Shown here in pieces: positions 8,725-9,733 of a stretch of DNA of 9,733 nt (the stretch's first letter is position 1; every line of letters begins with the position of its first letter). The notes beneath the pieces are model-generated. The model ran no database searches, had not been told where the DNA came from, and saw nothing but the letters and a program-made list of their open reading frames with translations. The position numbers and the translations under genes are program-made. This stretch comes from Bacteroidales bacterium (GTDB lineage: Bacteria; Bacteroidota; Bacteroidia; Bacteroidales; UBA932), in NCBI GenBank assembly GCA_017551425.1, contig JAFZLQ010000025.1:1-9733 (forward strand), written 5' to 3'.

Positions 8725-9216
8725 CTACAAGAAAGCGTATTTAACTATCAGCCAGGCCATTATGCCGGATACGCACAACTTGAGGCCAATGCCGAGTATG
8801 AATCCCATGAATGCTCCGGCGCCGGCTTTGAAAGCTGCCCAAACGCCTTTGTCCGTAACGAGGAGTTCCCCGAGGAAAGCGCCCAGGAGGGAGCCGGTAA
8901 TGATGCCTATCGGAGGGAAAACCATGCCGGCGAAAAGGCCGAGGATGGCTCCGGTGGAAGCGGCCTTGTGGCCTCCGGCCAGAGAGGTGATACGGGCGGG
9001 GAGGATGTAATCAAGAATCGAGACTATGATAGTGATTGCCAGCCAGATAAGGAGGACGGCGGTGGTCATCTGGTCTGCACGTTCACCCACCCTGCCGGCA
9101 AAATAAACGAGCAGCATGCCTATCCAGCTGAGGGGCGGCCCGGGCAGGCCGGGAACTATGCTTCCCACTATTCCGACGATGGCCAGGATGACCGCAAAAA
9201 CTATCAAAACAGTCAT
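8725..9216 (-). CDS. DUF456 family membrane protein
   Basis: This 163-residue inner-membrane protein matches the DUF456 family (PF04306) by its length, its early SIVPGLPGPPLSWIG motif (residues 19-33) and its glycine-rich later helices. Hydrophobic segments lie at about 3-20, 25-40, 50-72, 84-118 (two helices joined by a short turn) and 124-160. No function is known for the family. It is the first gene of the operon with lpxC one base downstream, so co-expression with lipid A synthesis is likely. A role in the envelope is inferred from context only. The ATG lies 6 bases after the promoter -7 box, leaving almost no leader. Confidence 0.88.
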   Translation of the reverse strand: MTVLIVFAVILAIVGIVGSIVPGLPGPPLSWIGMLLVYFAGRVGERADQMTTAVLLIWLAITIIVSILDYILPARITSLAGGHKAASTGAILGLFAGMVFPPIGIITGSLLGAFLGELLVTDKGVWAAFKAGAGAFMGFILGIGLKLCVSGIMAWLIVKYAFL

Positions 9217-9222
9217 AGTGTG

Positions 9223-9252
9223 CGAAATTACAAATTTATTTGATAATTCAAA
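9223..9252 (-). promoter_or_regulatory. Promoter of the DUF456-lpxC-lpxA-wbqC operon
   Basis: On the minus strand, TTTG (9252-9249), an 18-base spacer and TAATTTCG (9230-9223) match the consensus with one mismatch in the -7 box. It overlaps the plus-strand tRNA-Glu promoter, and transcription would begin at or next to the DUF456 start codon. Confidence 0.65.
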
Positions 9253-9269
9253 AATTATTCCTACCTTTG
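9239..9269 (+). promoter_or_regulatory. Promoter of tRNA-Glu and rpsT
   Basis: TTTG (9239-9242), a 19-base spacer and TACCTTTG (9262-9269) match the Bacteroidota consensus exactly. This is the best promoter in the window, as suits a tRNA and ribosomal protein unit. The next 41 bases are a leader before the tRNA and could form a weak CCCT...AGGG / GCGC...GCGC hairpin (9273-9301). Confidence 0.9.
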
Positions 9270-9310
9270 CAGTCCCTTAATTGCGCAGGTTGCGCTTAGG
9301 GCCCGAGTTC

Positions 9311-9385
9311 GGTGGGTTCGTATAACGGCTAGTACTCAGGATTTTCATTCCTGCAATAGGAGTTCGATTCTCCTACCCACTACCA
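9311..9385 (+). tRNA. tRNA-Glu (anticodon TTC)
   Basis: The cloverleaf is complete. The acceptor GGTGGGT (9311-9317) pairs with ACCCACT (9375-9381), with a G-T first pair as is common in tRNA-Glu. The anticodon stem CAGGA/TCCTG encloses the loop TTTTCAT, giving anticodon TTC. The T stem AGGAG/CTCCT encloses TTCGATT. CCA is encoded. rpsT follows 21 bases later on the same transcript. Confidence 0.97.
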
Positions 9386-9406
9386 AAATATTAAAAAAAG
9401 AAAACA

Positions 9407-9661
9407 ATGGCAAATACAGCTTCAGCAAAGAAGGCCGATCGCCAGAGCGAAAGGCACCGCCTGCATAACAGGTATTATGCACGCACCACACGTAACGCTA
9501 TCCGCGACATCCGCAACACCACAGACAAGGCAGAGGCAGAAAAGAACGCTCCCAAGGTGTACGCAATGATCGACAAACTCGCAAAGATCGGCGTTATCCA
9601 CAAGAACAAGGCTTCCAACCTCAAGAGCGGAATCCAGGTTTACATCAACAAACTTTCCTAA
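9407..9661 (+). CDS. rpsT: 30S ribosomal protein S20
   Basis: S20 is a small basic protein that binds 16S rRNA early in 30S assembly. The 84-residue sequence MANTASAKKADRQSERHRLHNR begins with the family's lysine- and arginine-rich helix. It has the conserved KNAPKVYAMIDKLAKIGVIHKNKASNLKS segment (residues about 46-74) of the helical bundle. Length is typical for Bacteroidota. It lies 21 bases after tRNA-Glu with no separate promoter, so the mRNA is probably released by tRNA processing. An A-rich, Shine-Dalgarno-free leader precedes the ATG, as usual in this phylum. A hairpin terminator follows. Confidence 0.97.
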   Translation: MANTASAKKADRQSERHRLHNRYYARTTRNAIRDIRNTTDKAEAEKNAPKVYAMIDKLAKIGVIHKNKASNLKSGIQVYINKLS

Positions 9662-9670
9662 GTTACCTAC

Positions 9671-9698
9671 AGACGCGTTCCCGACGCGTCTTTGTTTT
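9671..9698 (+). terminator. Terminator after rpsT
   Basis: AGACGCGT (9671-9678) pairs perfectly with ACGCGTCT (9684-9691) around a 5-base loop, followed by TTGTTTT. This is a good intrinsic terminator 9 bases after the rpsT stop. Confidence 0.85.
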
Positions 9699-9701
9699 CT
9701 G

Positions 9702-9733
9702 CGGGATGTAGCGCAGTTGGCTAGAGCACCACG
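9702..9733 (+). tRNA. Start of a tRNA, probably tRNA-Pro, cut by the window edge
   Basis: The bases show an acceptor strand, T8-A9, the D arm TAGCGCAGTTGGCTAGAGC and the 5' side of an anticodon stem (CCACG). Counting back from T8 (9709) puts position 1 at C9702; C at position 1 is characteristic of bacterial tRNA-Pro. The anticodon lies beyond the edge, so identity is a guess; if G9701 is included as an extra base, tRNA-His is the alternative. Confidence 0.7.

Overview
The window most likely comes from an uncultured or gut-type member of Bacteroidota, order Bacteroidales. The upstream regions carry the Bacteroidota promoter signature (TTTG, 18-20 bases, TAnnTTTG). There are no Shine-Dalgarno sequences, and the housekeeping proteins (IF-2, NusA, LpxC, LpxA, WbqC-like, S20) read as Bacteroidota types. 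I cannot fix a genus by eye. Genes are tightly packed, with many 1-8 base overlaps.

Layout. (1) 1-152: 5' end of an ettA-type ABC-F ATPase gene, minus strand. (2) 192-954: an accessory toxin-antitoxin pair (ribbon-helix-helix antitoxin, PIN-domain toxin) with its own promoter and a candidate operator. (3) 931-976: a long perfect hairpin that ends both the toxin gene and the convergent infB. (4) 975-5377: the minus-strand rimP-nusA-infB operon and its promoter; RimP has only its N-terminal domain. (5) 5398-5566: a MITE-like element with 21-bp terminal inverted repeats. (6) 5687-6472: a PnuC-family vitamin transporter on the plus strand, whose end overlaps the next operon by 47 bases. (7) 6426-9252: a minus-strand operon in the order DUF456 membrane protein, lpxC, lpxA, WbqC-like protein. 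(8) 9239-9733: plus-strand tRNA-Glu, rpsT, a terminator and the start of a probable tRNA-Pro.

How the genes work together. rimP, nusA and infB serve 30S maturation, transcription elongation and termination, and translation initiation. lpxA and lpxC are the first two steps of lipid A synthesis; WbqC-like proteins are associated with surface polysaccharide loci. tRNA-Glu and rpsT are read from one strong promoter and supply translation parts. The toxin-antitoxin pair is the main accessory insertion.

Most of the window is ordinary core genome and I did not find a large new system. The points worth a second look are the RimP without its C-terminal domain, an LpxC that is not fused to FabZ (the usual Bacteroidota form is a fusion), the MITE-like element, and promoter positions that imply leaderless mRNAs for three genes.
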